In this document: in pieces, positions 16,892-25,524 of the stretch
Layout: each line of letters opens with the position of its first letter
Numbering within the stretch: the stretch's first letter is position 1
Translations under genes and position numbers: made by a program
Source of the DNA: Desulfocarbo indianensis
GTDB taxonomy: Bacteria; Desulfobacterota; Desulfarculia; Desulfarculales; Desulfarculaceae
Direction: 5' to 3'
Assembly (NCBI GenBank): GCA_001184205.1
Contig: LBMP01000002.1
Span: 271,444-335,443 of the forward strand
Length of the DNA: 64,000 nucleotides
The notes under the pieces: generated by a model
Told to the model about the DNA's origin: nothing
Database searches by the model: none
Seen by the model: the letters and a program-made list of their open reading frames with translations, nothing else

Positions 16892-17854
16892 CTAGCCGTG
16901 GGTTTCGTAATCAGGCTTTTCCCTGGCCTGGCCCAGGGCCACCACCGTGACCCCGGCCTGGCGCGCCACTTCATCATGGCTGTCTTTCAGCAGCGCGGCC
17001 GCCTCCTCCAGGGCCTCGGCGGCCTTCAGGTTGGCCAGGGCGCTGAGACAGGCCTTGCGCACGTTGGGATCGCGGTCCTTGAGCCCCTTCATCAGGGCCT
17101 TGACCAAATCTTCCTCCCGCAGGCGGGTGTTGCCCAGGGCTATGGCCGCCACCCGGCGCACCTCGGGGTCGGCGTCCCCCAGGCGGTCGCCCAGCGCGCC
17201 CAGGGCCCGGCGGTCCTTGATGTGGTTCAGGGCGATCACCGCCTCCTTGCGCACCCCGGCGTCGGCGTCATCCAAAAGCTCCACCAGCTTGGGCACCGCC
17301 TGGGATTCGCGCAGCTTTCCCAGGCAGGCGGCGGCGGTGCGGCGGATGGCCGGGTCCTGGTTGCTTAAGAGCTCCACCATGCGCTCGCTGCCGGCCGCGG
17401 ATTCCAGGTTGGCTAACCCCACCATGGCCGCCGAAAGCAGGGCGGCCTGATCCGAGCCCAGGGCCGCCATGAGGGCGTCCTGGGCGGTCTTGGGCGAAAG
17501 CTGGTTGAGGGCCACGGCCGCGGCCCTGGCCAGTTCCGGGTGGGTCTCCTCGCTGTCTTCGGCCGGGGCCTGGCCCTTGCCGGCCGCGGCGGACAGCATC
17601 TTGGCGCGCAGCTCCCCTTCCGAGGCCTTCAACAGCCTGCGCAGAAAAGGCTGCGCGCCGGCCGCGCCTATGCGGCCCAGGGCCCGCGCCGCCTCGGCCT
17701 GCACCTGCCAGACCTTGTGGCCCAGGGCCTTGATCAGGCCGCGCTCGGCCTGGGCCAACTTCAACACTCCCGCCATGTGGCAGGCCGCCCTCAGGATATT
17801 GGGGTCTTCCGTTTCCAGCGACTCCAGCACTGCCTGCGCCAAGTTGTCAGCCAT
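16892..17854 (-). CDS. HEAT-repeat protein
   Basis: A 320-residue all-helical protein made of tandem HEAT (PBS lyase-like) repeats of about 31 residues, for example DPAIRRTAAACLGKLRESQA, DAGVRKEAVIALNHIKDRRA, DPEVRRVAAIALGNTRLRE and DPNVRKACLSALANLKAAEA. Such solenoids act as protein-binding scaffolds. No signal peptide and no catalytic residues are seen. It is monocistronic on the minus strand, and its partner cannot be deduced. Confidence 0.88.
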   Translation of the reverse strand: MADNLAQAVLESLETEDPNILRAACHMAGVLKLAQAERGLIKALGHKVWQVQAEAARALGRIGAAGAQPFLRRLLKASEGELRAKMLSAAAGKGQAPAEDSEETHPELARAAAVALNQLSPKTAQDALMAALGSDQAALLSAAMVGLANLESAAGSERMVELLSNQDPAIRRTAAACLGKLRESQAVPKLVELLDDADAGVRKEAVIALNHIKDRRALGALGDRLGDADPEVRRVAAIALGNTRLREEDLVKALMKGLKDRDPNVRKACLSALANLKAAEALEEAAALLKDSHDEVARQAGVTVVALGQAREKPDYETHG

Positions 17855-18127
17855 GAATGTCTCGCTCCCTAAATAATTAGCGCGTTTCCTTCAGGGGCTA
17901 GAAAAGAAGGCGCGTTTCCAGTTACGTCTTTCAGGTAATATCTTACGCTAAAATGATATGAAAATGTCAAACCAGCGCAAGCGCGGCTTGCCTCCCGGCC
18001 GGCCTCGGGTTGATAATGAAAAGCCGGGTAAAAGGCCCCGCCGCGGTCCGGGCTTGGCGGCCGGCCGGGGCCTCGAGGGGGCCCGCGCATGCATCAAGAT
18101 TATCGGTAATGGATTGGAGGCGCCAGT

Positions 18128-19765
18128 TTGACGGTGCTCGGTTTCATCAACGCCTTTGACGAGCTGGCCGAGGAGGATCAGCGCATCGGCAGGAAGGTGG
18201 CCAATTACAGCCTGGTATCGGCTCTTTTGGAACACAGCGCCGCCGATGAGCTGCATTTTTTTCTGCCTTTTCAAAACGCGCTCAAGCCTTTTGAGCGCGG
18301 CCACCGCTCCTGGCTGGAAAAAGCGCCCAACCCCCAGAGGGTCAAGCTTCTGCCCGCCTTGAAGATGCCGGTGGTGCTCACCCGGGTGGATTACCTGGCC
18401 ATGCACGCGCCGGAGCTGGACCGCTATTTCCCCGAGCTTTGCCACCTGAGGAACCGCTGGGCGGCCAGGCCCTTTCCCATCACCTGCACCACCCACACCT
18501 TGAGCTATTGGTCCACCCAGGTGCGCAACCTTTACAAGCTCCTGCCCGGCCCCTTGCCCTGCGACGCGGTCTTCTGCACCAGCCGGGCGGCCGTGATCCA
18601 TCTGCGCGAGGCCTTTGCCGCCGCCTCGGCGGAACTAAAAGAATTGGGCCTGACCGAGGCCGGCTTCAAGGGCCGCCTGGAGCGGGTGCCCCTGGGCGTG
18701 CGCGCCGCTGATTTCGCGGGCCGGGACCAGGCCCAGGCCCAACGGAATCTGGGCCTGGAACCCGGACCCTTGACCCTGCTCTGCCTGGGCCGCCTGCGGC
18801 CTTCGGATAAATACGACTTGTTGCCGCTCTTGGCGGTGGTGCGTCAGCTGGCCGCCGGCTTTGATCTGCGCCTGGTGCTGGCCGGCGGCGGCTCGCGCGG
18901 CTATGGCAAGTCTATTTTAAAAGCCGCCCAGGAGATGGGCTTGGGCGGCAAGGTGCATCTGTTCGCCGATTTCCCCTCCCAGCATAAGCCGGACCTCTAC
19001 GCGGCGGCGGATGTCTTCATCTCGCCGGCGGATAATCTGCAGGAAACCTTCGGCCTCACCATCCTGGAAGCCATGGCTGCGGGTCTGCCGGTGGTGGCCA
19101 GCGATTTCAACGGCTACCGGGACCTGGTCAAGCATGGGGAGACCGGCTTTTTGATCCCCACCCTGGGGCCGGCCGACACCGGGCTCATAGACGCGGGCTG
19201 GCCCATCCTGGCCGAGATGACCTGCGCCCTGCAGATGTCCCAGCGCACCGCCCTGGATCTCGGCGCCCTGCGGGCCGGCCTGGAGGCGCTTTTGGCTAAC
19301 CGCGAGTTGCGCCAAGCCATGGGCCAAGCCGGCGCCGAGCGGGTGAACAGGCTTTTCGACTGGTCGGCGGTGGTGGGCTTCATGGAGGAGAAATGGCGCG
19401 AGCTTAAAAACGCCGCGCCGGCCCAGCCCCCCCGGCCCGTGCCCAGGAACGTGGCAGGAGCCGGCCTGGCGCGCCTCTTCGGGCATTTCCCCAGCCAGAC
19501 CATCAGCGGGGACCACCGGTTGGGCCTGGGGCCTTTGGCCCAGGACTTCCGCCAGGGCTTATGGGCGCGCAAGCCGTTCGATGATTTGTCGGACCTGTTG
19601 CCGCCGGAGGGGTTGGAGATGCTGGTGGCCGGCCTGCTGGAACTGGGCGGCGACGCCGACCTGGCCAGCCTGCAACGGCATCTGGCCGCCAAGCTGCCGC
19701 CCCAGATGTGCGAGCATCTGGCGCTGCACGGCCTGAAATACGGGGTCCTGGCTTTGCTGCCCTGA
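18128..19765 (+). CDS. GT-B glycosyltransferase (family 4-like) with C-terminal extension
   Basis: A 545-residue cytoplasmic glycosyltransferase. The GT-B C-terminal half has LTLLCLGRLRPSDKYDLLPLL, LVLAGGGSRGYG and the nucleotide-sugar binding segment AADVFISPADNLQETFGLTILEAMAAGLPVVASD with the EX7E-type glutamates. About 130 residues after this domain (from about 415) are not part of the usual fold and include a Pro-rich linker (PAQPPRPVPRN). Translation starts at TTG 18128, chosen because GGAGG lies exactly 7 nt upstream. The acceptor is unknown. Confidence 0.88.
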   Translation: MTVLGFINAFDELAEEDQRIGRKVANYSLVSALLEHSAADELHFFLPFQNALKPFERGHRSWLEKAPNPQRVKLLPALKMPVVLTRVDYLAMHAPELDRYFPELCHLRNRWAARPFPITCTTHTLSYWSTQVRNLYKLLPGPLPCDAVFCTSRAAVIHLREAFAAASAELKELGLTEAGFKGRLERVPLGVRAADFAGRDQAQAQRNLGLEPGPLTLLCLGRLRPSDKYDLLPLLAVVRQLAAGFDLRLVLAGGGSRGYGKSILKAAQEMGLGGKVHLFADFPSQHKPDLYAAADVFISPADNLQETFGLTILEAMAAGLPVVASDFNGYRDLVKHGETGFLIPTLGPADTGLIDAGWPILAEMTCALQMSQRTALDLGALRAGLEALLANRELRQAMGQAGAERVNRLFDWSAVVGFMEEKWRELKNAAPAQPPRPVPRNVAGAGLARLFGHFPSQTISGDHRLGLGPLAQDFRQGLWARKPFDDLSDLLPPEGLEMLVAGLLELGGDADLASLQRHLAAKLPPQMCEHLALHGLKYGVLALLP

Positions 19766-20053
19766 TCAAACGCGCTTGCGGCCGGCTCGCACTCGGCTCG
19801 GCGGAAATGGGCTTGCAGGCCGGCCGCCGGGGGTGAGCCCGCGCCCGGCGGGGACGCTTGCCGAACCGCGTATCATCCCCCCCCTTTTCCCTGCACGAGT
19901 TCTCCGCCCGGCGTGGGGACCGCTCCGCCCTTTCCCGGCTATCAGGGCGGACGCGGCCCGCCTGCGGTCTTTTGCCCCCGCTCCGAACATGCTAAAAAGA
20001 AGCAGAGAGGTTTGGGCTCCCGTGGAACGTCCGCCCTTGACAGGAGAAATCGC

Positions 20054-21073
20054 ATGGCCCTGGAATTCGGCGTCAGCTCCCGCAAATTCAGTTTCTTGGA
20101 CCCCTTCAACGGCTTTCAGCGCAAGGACCTTGCCATCGAGGTGCGGCGCGACCCCCTGAGCGGCGACGTGGCCCGCATTCTGGAATTCCGCGCCAGGGAC
20201 CTGGGCCCCATTGACCACAGCCTCTTTCTGGAGCGCGAGGCCGGGCGGCCCTGCCCCTTTTGTCCGGAATACCTGGAAAAGGTGACGGCCCGCTTCCTCC
20301 CCGAGCAGGTCCCCCAGGGCAGGCTTTCCCGCAACGAGGCGGTGCTGTTCCCCAATGCCTTTCCCTACGAAACCATGAACTCGGTGATGGTGCTAACCCG
20401 CGAACATTATCTGCAACCCAAGGAATTCACGGAGGAAATCATCGACAACGGCTTCATGCTGGCCAGGGAGGCCTTTGCCAAACTGGCCCAGGGCATGAGG
20501 TTTGCCTCGGTGAACTGGAACTACATGATGCCGGCCGGCGGCGGCATCATTCATCCCCATTTCCAACTGGCCGCCGGCAAGACCCCCACCACCTATCAGG
20601 CCGCGGTGCGCCGCCAGGCCCTGGCTTTCAAGCGTAAGCATCCCCAGGAGGATTTGGCCGCGGCTTATCTGGATCATGAGCGCAAGGAGAAAAGCCGTTG
20701 GCTGGGCCGCCTGGGGCCGGCCGGCTGGACGGCCACCTTCGCCCCACGCGCCATCTACGACATCATGGCCCTGGTTCCCGGCGGCAAGGGGTTGTTGGAT
20801 TTGAAGCCGGCCCAGGTCGCCAAAATGGCCCAAGGGGTGGCGGCGGTGATGCGCTTTTTCCAGGACAAGGGCGTGAGCGCCTTCAACATGGCCATGCACA
20901 CCCCCCTGGGACCCGAGCGCGCCATGCCGCTCATGCTGCGCCTGGTCAGCAGGATAGAAATCCCCCCGCTGGGGGTCGACGAGATCAACTATTTCGAGAA
21001 ACTGCATGACGAGATGCTGACCTTTATCCGGCCCGAAAGTCTGGCCGCCGAGTTGCGGCCCTATTGGCCCTGA
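20054..21073 (+). CDS. GalT-like nucleotidyltransferase (HIT superfamily)
   Basis: A 339-residue protein resembling galactose-1-phosphate uridylyltransferase. CPFCPEYLE near residue 71 corresponds to the zinc-binding CxxC, and IIHPHFQLAAG holds the HPH-x-Q nucleophile motif near residue 176. NAFPYETMNSVMVLTREHYLQP matches the substrate loop. The start at ATG 20054 follows AGGAG with 7-nt spacing; the open frame extends upstream but without conservation. It lies 288 bp after the glycosyltransferase gene, so the two may serve the same sugar pathway (inference). Confidence 0.82.
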   Translation: MALEFGVSSRKFSFLDPFNGFQRKDLAIEVRRDPLSGDVARILEFRARDLGPIDHSLFLEREAGRPCPFCPEYLEKVTARFLPEQVPQGRLSRNEAVLFPNAFPYETMNSVMVLTREHYLQPKEFTEEIIDNGFMLAREAFAKLAQGMRFASVNWNYMMPAGGGIIHPHFQLAAGKTPTTYQAAVRRQALAFKRKHPQEDLAAAYLDHERKEKSRWLGRLGPAGWTATFAPRAIYDIMALVPGGKGLLDLKPAQVAKMAQGVAAVMRFFQDKGVSAFNMAMHTPLGPERAMPLMLRLVSRIEIPPLGVDEINYFEKLHDEMLTFIRPESLAAELRPYWP

Positions 21074-21143
21074 GGCCGCCGGGGTTGGCCCGGCGCCCAA
21101 GCCGGCGTTTAAGGGGGCTAATCGGTAAAAAAACTGAAAACAC

Positions 21144-21171
21144 TTGACTTTTCGGCTTGAGCCCATAAAAA
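21144..21171 (+). promoter_or_regulatory. Putative promoter of the DivIVA-like gene
   Basis: TTGACT (21144-21149), a 16-bp spacer and TAAAAA (21166-21171) in a locally AT-rich stretch 48 bp before the start codon. Confidence 0.45.
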
Positions 21172-21218
21172 TATGGCCGGAGATATCCCCTCGCAACCAA
21201 CCTGGGGGAGCAGGATTT

Positions 21219-21719
21219 ATGGAAGTGGAAAACATCCGCCAAAAAGAGTTCAATCGCCGCTTCAGGGGCTATGACCCTCATGAGGTGCACGTTTTTCTGG
21301 ACCAGGTGGCCGAGCGCTTGACGGGGCTCGTCAAGGAAGGCCAGGACCTGCGGGCCCAACTGGCCGAGTTGGCCAGGGACGTCAAGAAATACCGCCAGCG
21401 GGAGCAATCCCTGGAGGCCACCCTGGCCCAGACCCGCGAGGTGGCCCAGGAGATCAAGACCAACGCCGAGCGCGAGGGCCAGCTCTTGGTGGCCGAGGCC
21501 GAGTTGCAGGCGGAAAAAATCCTGGGCCAGGCCCACAACCGCTTGGCCCAGATTCATGACGACATCGCCGAACTGAAACGGCAGAGGGCCCAGTTCGAGG
21601 TGCGCCTGCGCTCCCTGGTGGAGGCCCACCTCAAGCTCCTGGACGTGGAGACCGAGCGCGACCGCGATTTGGCCGAACTGGAAGACAAGATCAAGATTCT
21701 GCGCTCTCCCTCGGCCTAA
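21219..21719 (+). CDS. DivIVA-domain coiled-coil protein
   Basis: A 166-residue protein. The N-terminus IRQKEFNRRFRGYDPHEVHVFLDQVAERL is the DivIVA/GpsB lipid-binding module, followed by a long heptad coiled coil. DivIVA proteins recognise negatively curved membrane at poles and septa and recruit partners. ATG 21219 is preceded by GGGGGAGCAGGA; 25 residues of upstream open frame lack the domain and were excluded. In many bacteria a divIVA-like gene lies beside a DUF167 (YggU) gene, as here. Confidence 0.88.
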   Translation: MEVENIRQKEFNRRFRGYDPHEVHVFLDQVAERLTGLVKEGQDLRAQLAELARDVKKYRQREQSLEATLAQTREVAQEIKTNAEREGQLLVAEAELQAEKILGQAHNRLAQIHDDIAELKRQRAQFEVRLRSLVEAHLKLLDVETERDRDLAELEDKIKILRSPSA

Positions 21720-21734
21720 CCCAAGGGGGCTGGT

Positions 21735-21858
21735 CGGCGTCAGGCCGGGTGGCGTCAAACAACGGGGCGAGCGGCGTGAGAGAAGTGGGCCGAGCGTCAG
21801 ACGGCAGGACCTAGTGGCGTCAAATAACGGGGCCAGGCGTCATACGACAAGGCCGGGC
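21735..21858. repeat. Cluster of degenerate GGCGTCA-containing repeats
   Basis: Between the DivIVA-like and DUF167 genes the heptamer RGCGTCA occurs five times, starting near 21735, 21751, 21793, 21816 and 21837. Two 19-nt copies (21750-21768 and 21815-21833) differ at one base. The last unit (GTCATACGACAAGGCCGGG, 21839-21857) resembles sequences at 30412 and 30594. Confidence 0.6.
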
Positions 21859-21985
21859 GGCCTCAGGCAACGAACCGGCGTTGATGGACCTCCCCATGAA
21901 AAAAGCCGCGTCGTCGTCCAGGGGCGGTCACTATCCGGACCCGGCGAGGCCGGGCGCGCGCAACCACGCGGGTTAGCTGAGTACC

Positions 21986-22273
21986 TTGCTGGAGATCAGG
22001 ACTGAAAAAGGCGGGGCCAGCTTTTGGGTCAAGGTCTCGCCCCGCGCTTCCCAGGACAAGATAGCCGAAGTGGCCCAGGGGGCCCTCAAGGTGCGGCTGA
22101 CCGCGCCGCCGGTGGAGGGCGCGGCCAACCAGGCCCTGGTGAAGCTCCTGGCCAAGGCCTTGGGGCTGGCCAGGGGCAAGGTGCGGGTGATAAAGGGCCA
22201 CAAGTCGCGCGACAAACGCGTCCTGGTGGAGGACCTGGAACCCGATCAGATCATCCGCCTTTTGGATCCGTAG
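21986..22273 (+). CDS. DUF167 (YggU) family protein
   Basis: A 95-residue protein with the DUF167 signature: FWVKVSPRASQDKIAEV, LKVRLTAPPVEGAANQALVKLLAKALGL and VRVIKGHKSRDKRVLVE. The molecular function of the family is unknown. No ATG fits: an in-frame TAG lies just upstream (21974-21976) and TTG 21986 is the only conventional start that keeps the domain. The RBS is poor, so translation may be weak or coupled to an upstream transcript. Confidence 0.85.
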   Translation: MLEIRTEKGGASFWVKVSPRASQDKIAEVAQGALKVRLTAPPVEGAANQALVKLLAKALGLARGKVRVIKGHKSRDKRVLVEDLEPDQIIRLLDP

Positions 22274-22357
22274 CTTATCCCATATCTCTTGCGGCCCCTT
22301 GGTCTGTGCTGTAGCTTTTCAGCCAATCGGCATTGCACCCAAACAAGGAGCCTCGCC

Positions 22358-23128
22358 TTGTCCGAGCCGCCAGGCACAAAATGGGATTCTCAAAAATACG
22401 AAGAAAATGCGGCCTATGTGATCAAGATGGCCGGAACCGTGCTGAAATGGCTGGCTCCCCAGCCTGGCGAGCGCATTTTGGATTTGGGTTGCGGCGATGG
22501 TCAACTAAGCTTGGCTTTGGCCGAGGCCGGAGCCCAAGTTGTGGCGGTGGACGGCTCGCCCGAAATGATTGAGGCGGCCCAGGAGCGCGGCCTGGACGCC
22601 CGGATCGTACCGGGCCAGTCCCTGGAGTTCAGCCAAGAGTTCGACGCGGTGTTTTCCAACGCGGCCCTGCATTGGATGCATCCTCATCAAGCCATGCTGG
22701 CCGGGGTGGCCCGGGCCCTCAAGCCGGGCGGCCGTTTCGTGGCCCAGATGGGCGCGCACGGCTGCGCGGCTCCGCTCATCGTGGCCTTGGCCGCCGTGCT
22801 GGAACTAAGGGGCGTGGACGCAAGCCAAGCCATGCCTTGGTTTTTCCCCACCCCGGATGAGTATCGCGGGTTGTTGGAGTCCCACGGCTTTGCCGTCAAG
22901 CGCATTGAATCGGTCCCCAGCCCCACTCTTCTGCCCACCGGCATAGAAGGCTGGATGGACACCTTTGCCTGTCACTTTTTGGACTTCCTGCCGCCTGAAG
23001 ACCGTCCGGCCGCGCGCGATCAAGCCATTACCTTTTTAAGGCCCGCCATCGAGGACCGGGACGGCAACTGGACCGTGGATTTTACCAGCCTTAGGTTCGA
23101 GGCGGCGCTAAAAGGCCATGACGGCTAG
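22358..23128 (+). CDS. Class I SAM-dependent methyltransferase
   Basis: A 256-residue Methyltransf_11-like enzyme. Motif I is ILDLGCGDGQLSLALAEAGA (about residues 40-59), motif II is VAVDGSPEMIEAA, and the later segment is FDAVFSNAALHWMHPHQAMLAGVARALKPGGRFVAQMG; the overall layout resembles trans-aconitate-type methyltransferases. TTG 22358 was chosen because AAGGAG precedes it by 7 nt; an upstream ATG adds 23 atypical residues. It overlaps the next gene by 11 bp. The substrate is unknown. Confidence 0.88.
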   Translation: MSEPPGTKWDSQKYEENAAYVIKMAGTVLKWLAPQPGERILDLGCGDGQLSLALAEAGAQVVAVDGSPEMIEAAQERGLDARIVPGQSLEFSQEFDAVFSNAALHWMHPHQAMLAGVARALKPGGRFVAQMGAHGCAAPLIVALAAVLELRGVDASQAMPWFFPTPDEYRGLLESHGFAVKRIESVPSPTLLPTGIEGWMDTFACHFLDFLPPEDRPAARDQAITFLRPAIEDRDGNWTVDFTSLRFEAALKGHDG

Positions 23129-24152
23129 GCCCACACAGCGGGCGCGCTGGCTGTCAGTCCTTTCATTGACGCTGTGGACTCTCCTGGCCTGGCCTCTCCA
23201 AGCCGCCGAGCCCGGCTTGCCCGGCCTTAGCGTGACGGCCTCCAGCCTGGAGCTCGCCCAGCACGTGCGCGATATTTTCCGCCAGGCCGCGCCGCGCCTG
23301 GCTGGGCTCACCGGCGGCCAGCCCAGCCGCATCAAGGTGGAGGTGGCCCAGGACCGGGAGGCCTTTGACCGCCGGGTGCGCCAATTGGGAGGGCCGGAAT
23401 GGGCCGCCGGCCTGGCCATGCCCGGCAGGGACCTCATAGTGCTGCGCTCGCCCAAGCAACTGACCCAGCCACAGGATTTCCGCCCGCTCTTGGTTCACGA
23501 ACTGACCCATCTCTATTTGGCGCGCCAGTTGCGGGGCAGGTCCGCTCCCCTCTGGCTGGAGGAAGGCCTGGCCATGTACGCCGCCGGCGAGGGGGGCTTC
23601 GCCCTGGCCGGAACCATGGCGGGCGGGGTGCTCTCCGAGCGGCTGAAGCCTCTTTCCCTGTTGGAATCCAGGTTCCCCGCCGGGGCCGAGGAGGCCTCCC
23701 TGGCCTATGCCCAGTCGTATTACCTGGTCAGCTATCTGATCAACGCCTACGGCCCGGAAACCCTGCCCCGGCTGTTGCGGGAGCTGGCCCTGGGCCGGGA
23801 GCTGACCGCGGCCCTGCGCAAATCGACCGGGCGGAGCCTGGCACAGGTGGAGGCTGATTTTCACGAGGCCATGACCAGCCGCTTCAGTTGGCTGGCCCTG
23901 CTTTTCGCCGGCGGCACCCTTTGGGCCCTGGTGGCCCTGGGCGCCGGCGTGGCCCTGGTTTGGCGGCGCGGGCGGCAAAAACTGCGCTTGCGCCAGCTTG
24001 GGGAGTTGGAATTGCAGGGGAAAAAGGATTTGGGGCCGAAACGGATTTGGCCGCCTCCCCCCAGGAGGGGCGATGTCTTGGAACAAGCGGGGCTGGTCAA
24101 GCCCGCTTCCCCGGAATCCTATCCAGGGGACGCCGGGAAGGACGGGGGCTAA
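23118..24152 (+). CDS. Membrane-anchored gluzincin-like metallopeptidase
   Basis: A 344-residue protein with an N-terminal signal segment (about residues 11-29), then a peptidase MA-like domain with the zinc motif HELTHLYLARQ near residue 132 and the downstream WLEEGLAMYAAGE glutamate typical of gluzincins. A membrane helix lies near residues 258-278, and a basic cytoplasmic tail ends the protein. The active site would face the periplasm. It overlaps the methyltransferase gene by 11 bp, so the two are co-translated. The substrate is unknown. Confidence 0.85.
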   Translation: MTARPTQRARWLSVLSLTLWTLLAWPLQAAEPGLPGLSVTASSLELAQHVRDIFRQAAPRLAGLTGGQPSRIKVEVAQDREAFDRRVRQLGGPEWAAGLAMPGRDLIVLRSPKQLTQPQDFRPLLVHELTHLYLARQLRGRSAPLWLEEGLAMYAAGEGGFALAGTMAGGVLSERLKPLSLLESRFPAGAEEASLAYAQSYYLVSYLINAYGPETLPRLLRELALGRELTAALRKSTGRSLAQVEADFHEAMTSRFSWLALLFAGGTLWALVALGAGVALVWRRGRQKLRLRQLGELELQGKKDLGPKRIWPPPPRRGDVLEQAGLVKPASPESYPGDAGKDGG

Positions 24153-24340
24153 GCGTTATGCGAGCAGCCCAAAGCCTCCAAAGATTCATCTAAAAGCTGG
24201 AGGTTCTGGTAACGCTCTTTGGCGGCAGCGCACTCGATGTTCAGGCTGCAGTGAGCCAGGCAGACTGAATCGGCCCGATCGAACTCGCCAAAGCAGTCGA
24301 TGCGGTCTTCCAAGTCTTCCGGTTGCAGTCTATGAGCCAA
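24149..24340 (-). CDS. Hypothetical small Cys-containing protein
   Basis: A 63-residue ORF with four Cys (CFGEF, CLAHC, IEC) plus CSHNA at the end; acidic and helical. TTG start with AGAGGA 5-6 nt upstream. It lies on the same strand downstream of mreB. I do not recognise a family. The good RBS and compact size support it as real, but it is too short to be sure. Confidence 0.5.
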   Translation of the reverse strand: MAHRLQPEDLEDRIDCFGEFDRADSVCLAHCSLNIECAAAKERYQNLQLLDESLEALGCSHNA

Positions 24341-24369
24341 GTTAATCCTCTTTGGCTGGTGTTTTTACT

Positions 24370-24389
24370 CCCCGGATTTCAATCCGGGG
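24370..24389. repeat. Perfect 9-bp inverted repeat downstream of mreB
   Basis: CCCCGGATT and AATCCGGGG arms separated by TC, in the 113-bp gap between mreB and the small Cys protein. There is no T run on either strand, so it is not a classical terminator; it could stabilise RNA ends or attenuate. Confidence 0.55.
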
Positions 24390-24453
24390 CCAGTTGTCAA
24401 ACCCTCCAAGATGTATGTATAGAGCCTTTGGGTGTCTTTTTCAAGGGTCGGCC

Positions 24454-25479
24454 TTAATTAATGAAAACCCGCCGGTACTCCTTCACGTTCTGCAAGGCGG
24501 CGCCGGCGCCCATAACCACCGAGGTTAAGGGGTCTTCGGCGATTACCACCTTGAGATTCAGATCCTCGTGGATCAATTGATCCAGGCCCCGAATCAGGGC
24601 CCCGCCGCCGGCCAGCACCAGGCCCCGGTCGGCCACGTCCGAGGCCAATTCGGGCGGAGTCTTTTCAAAGGCCCGCCGCACGCTTTCCACGATCACCCCC
24701 ACCGGTTCGGCCATGGCCTCGCGCACTTCCTGGTCGGTGATGGTCACGGTGCGCGGCACGCCGTTCACCAGGTCCTTGCCGCTCACCTCCATGTACAGGG
24801 GCTCGTCGGGAGGATAGGCGGAGCCGATGCGGATCTTGACCTGCTCGGCGGTGTTCTCGCCGATCAGCATCTGATATTTTTTTTGCAGAAGCCGCAAGAT
24901 GGATTCGTTGGCCTCGTCGCCGGCCACTCGGACGCTTTCCGAGTATGCCGTGGCAAAGAGGCTTATCACCGCCACCTCGGTGGTGCCGCCGCCGATGTCC
25001 ACGATCATGGAGCCCCTGGGCTCGTGGATGGGGAGCCCCGCGCCTATGGCGGCGGCCATGGGCTCCTCGATGAGGAATATCTCCCGAGCGCCGGCCTGCT
25101 CGGCGCTTTCGATCACCGCCCGCTTTTCCACCTGGGTCACCCCGGTGGGCACCCCGATGAGCATGCGCGGCTTGATCAGGCCGGCGGCCGAGCGCACCTT
25201 GATGATGAATTCCCGGATCATCAGCCTGGTGAGGTCGAAATCGGCTATCACGCCGTCTTTCAGCGGACGGCTGGCCAGGATGGAGGGATTGGTGCGCCCC
25301 AGGTATTCCTTGGCCTTGTGGCCCACGGCCACGGGCTTGCCGCTATCCCGCTGAATGGCCACCACAGAGGGTTCGTTGAGCACAACTCCCTTGCCTTTGA
25401 TGTAGATCAAGGTGTTGGCGGTTCCCAGGTCCATGGCCATGTCTTTGCCAAACAGACCCAGAATCTTCCCAAAGACCAT
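24454..25479 (-). CDS. mreB: Rod shape-determining actin homologue MreB
   Basis: A 341-residue bacterial actin. Visible are MAMDLGTANTLIYIKGKGVVLNEPSVVAI (phosphate 1), PRMLIGVPTGVTQVEKRAVIESAEQAGA, IVDIGGGTTEVAVISL (phosphate 2) and LVLAGGGALIRGLDQLI (adenosine). It assembles at the inner membrane and guides lateral wall synthesis. The N-terminal MVFGKILGLFGKD fits a membrane-binding helix. No mreC, mreD, pbp2 or rodA is adjacent. The start follows GGGAGGG. Confidence 0.96.
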   Translation of the reverse strand: MVFGKILGLFGKDMAMDLGTANTLIYIKGKGVVLNEPSVVAIQRDSGKPVAVGHKAKEYLGRTNPSILASRPLKDGVIADFDLTRLMIREFIIKVRSAAGLIKPRMLIGVPTGVTQVEKRAVIESAEQAGAREIFLIEEPMAAAIGAGLPIHEPRGSMIVDIGGGTTEVAVISLFATAYSESVRVAGDEANESILRLLQKKYQMLIGENTAEQVKIRIGSAYPPDEPLYMEVSGKDLVNGVPRTVTITDQEVREAMAEPVGVIVESVRRAFEKTPPELASDVADRGLVLAGGGALIRGLDQLIHEDLNLKVVIAEDPLTSVVMGAGAALQNVKEYRRVFIN

Positions 25480-25524
25480 GCTCTTATGCCCTCCCGCCTA
25501 TAATAAGCCGGCGCCGCAAGCGGC

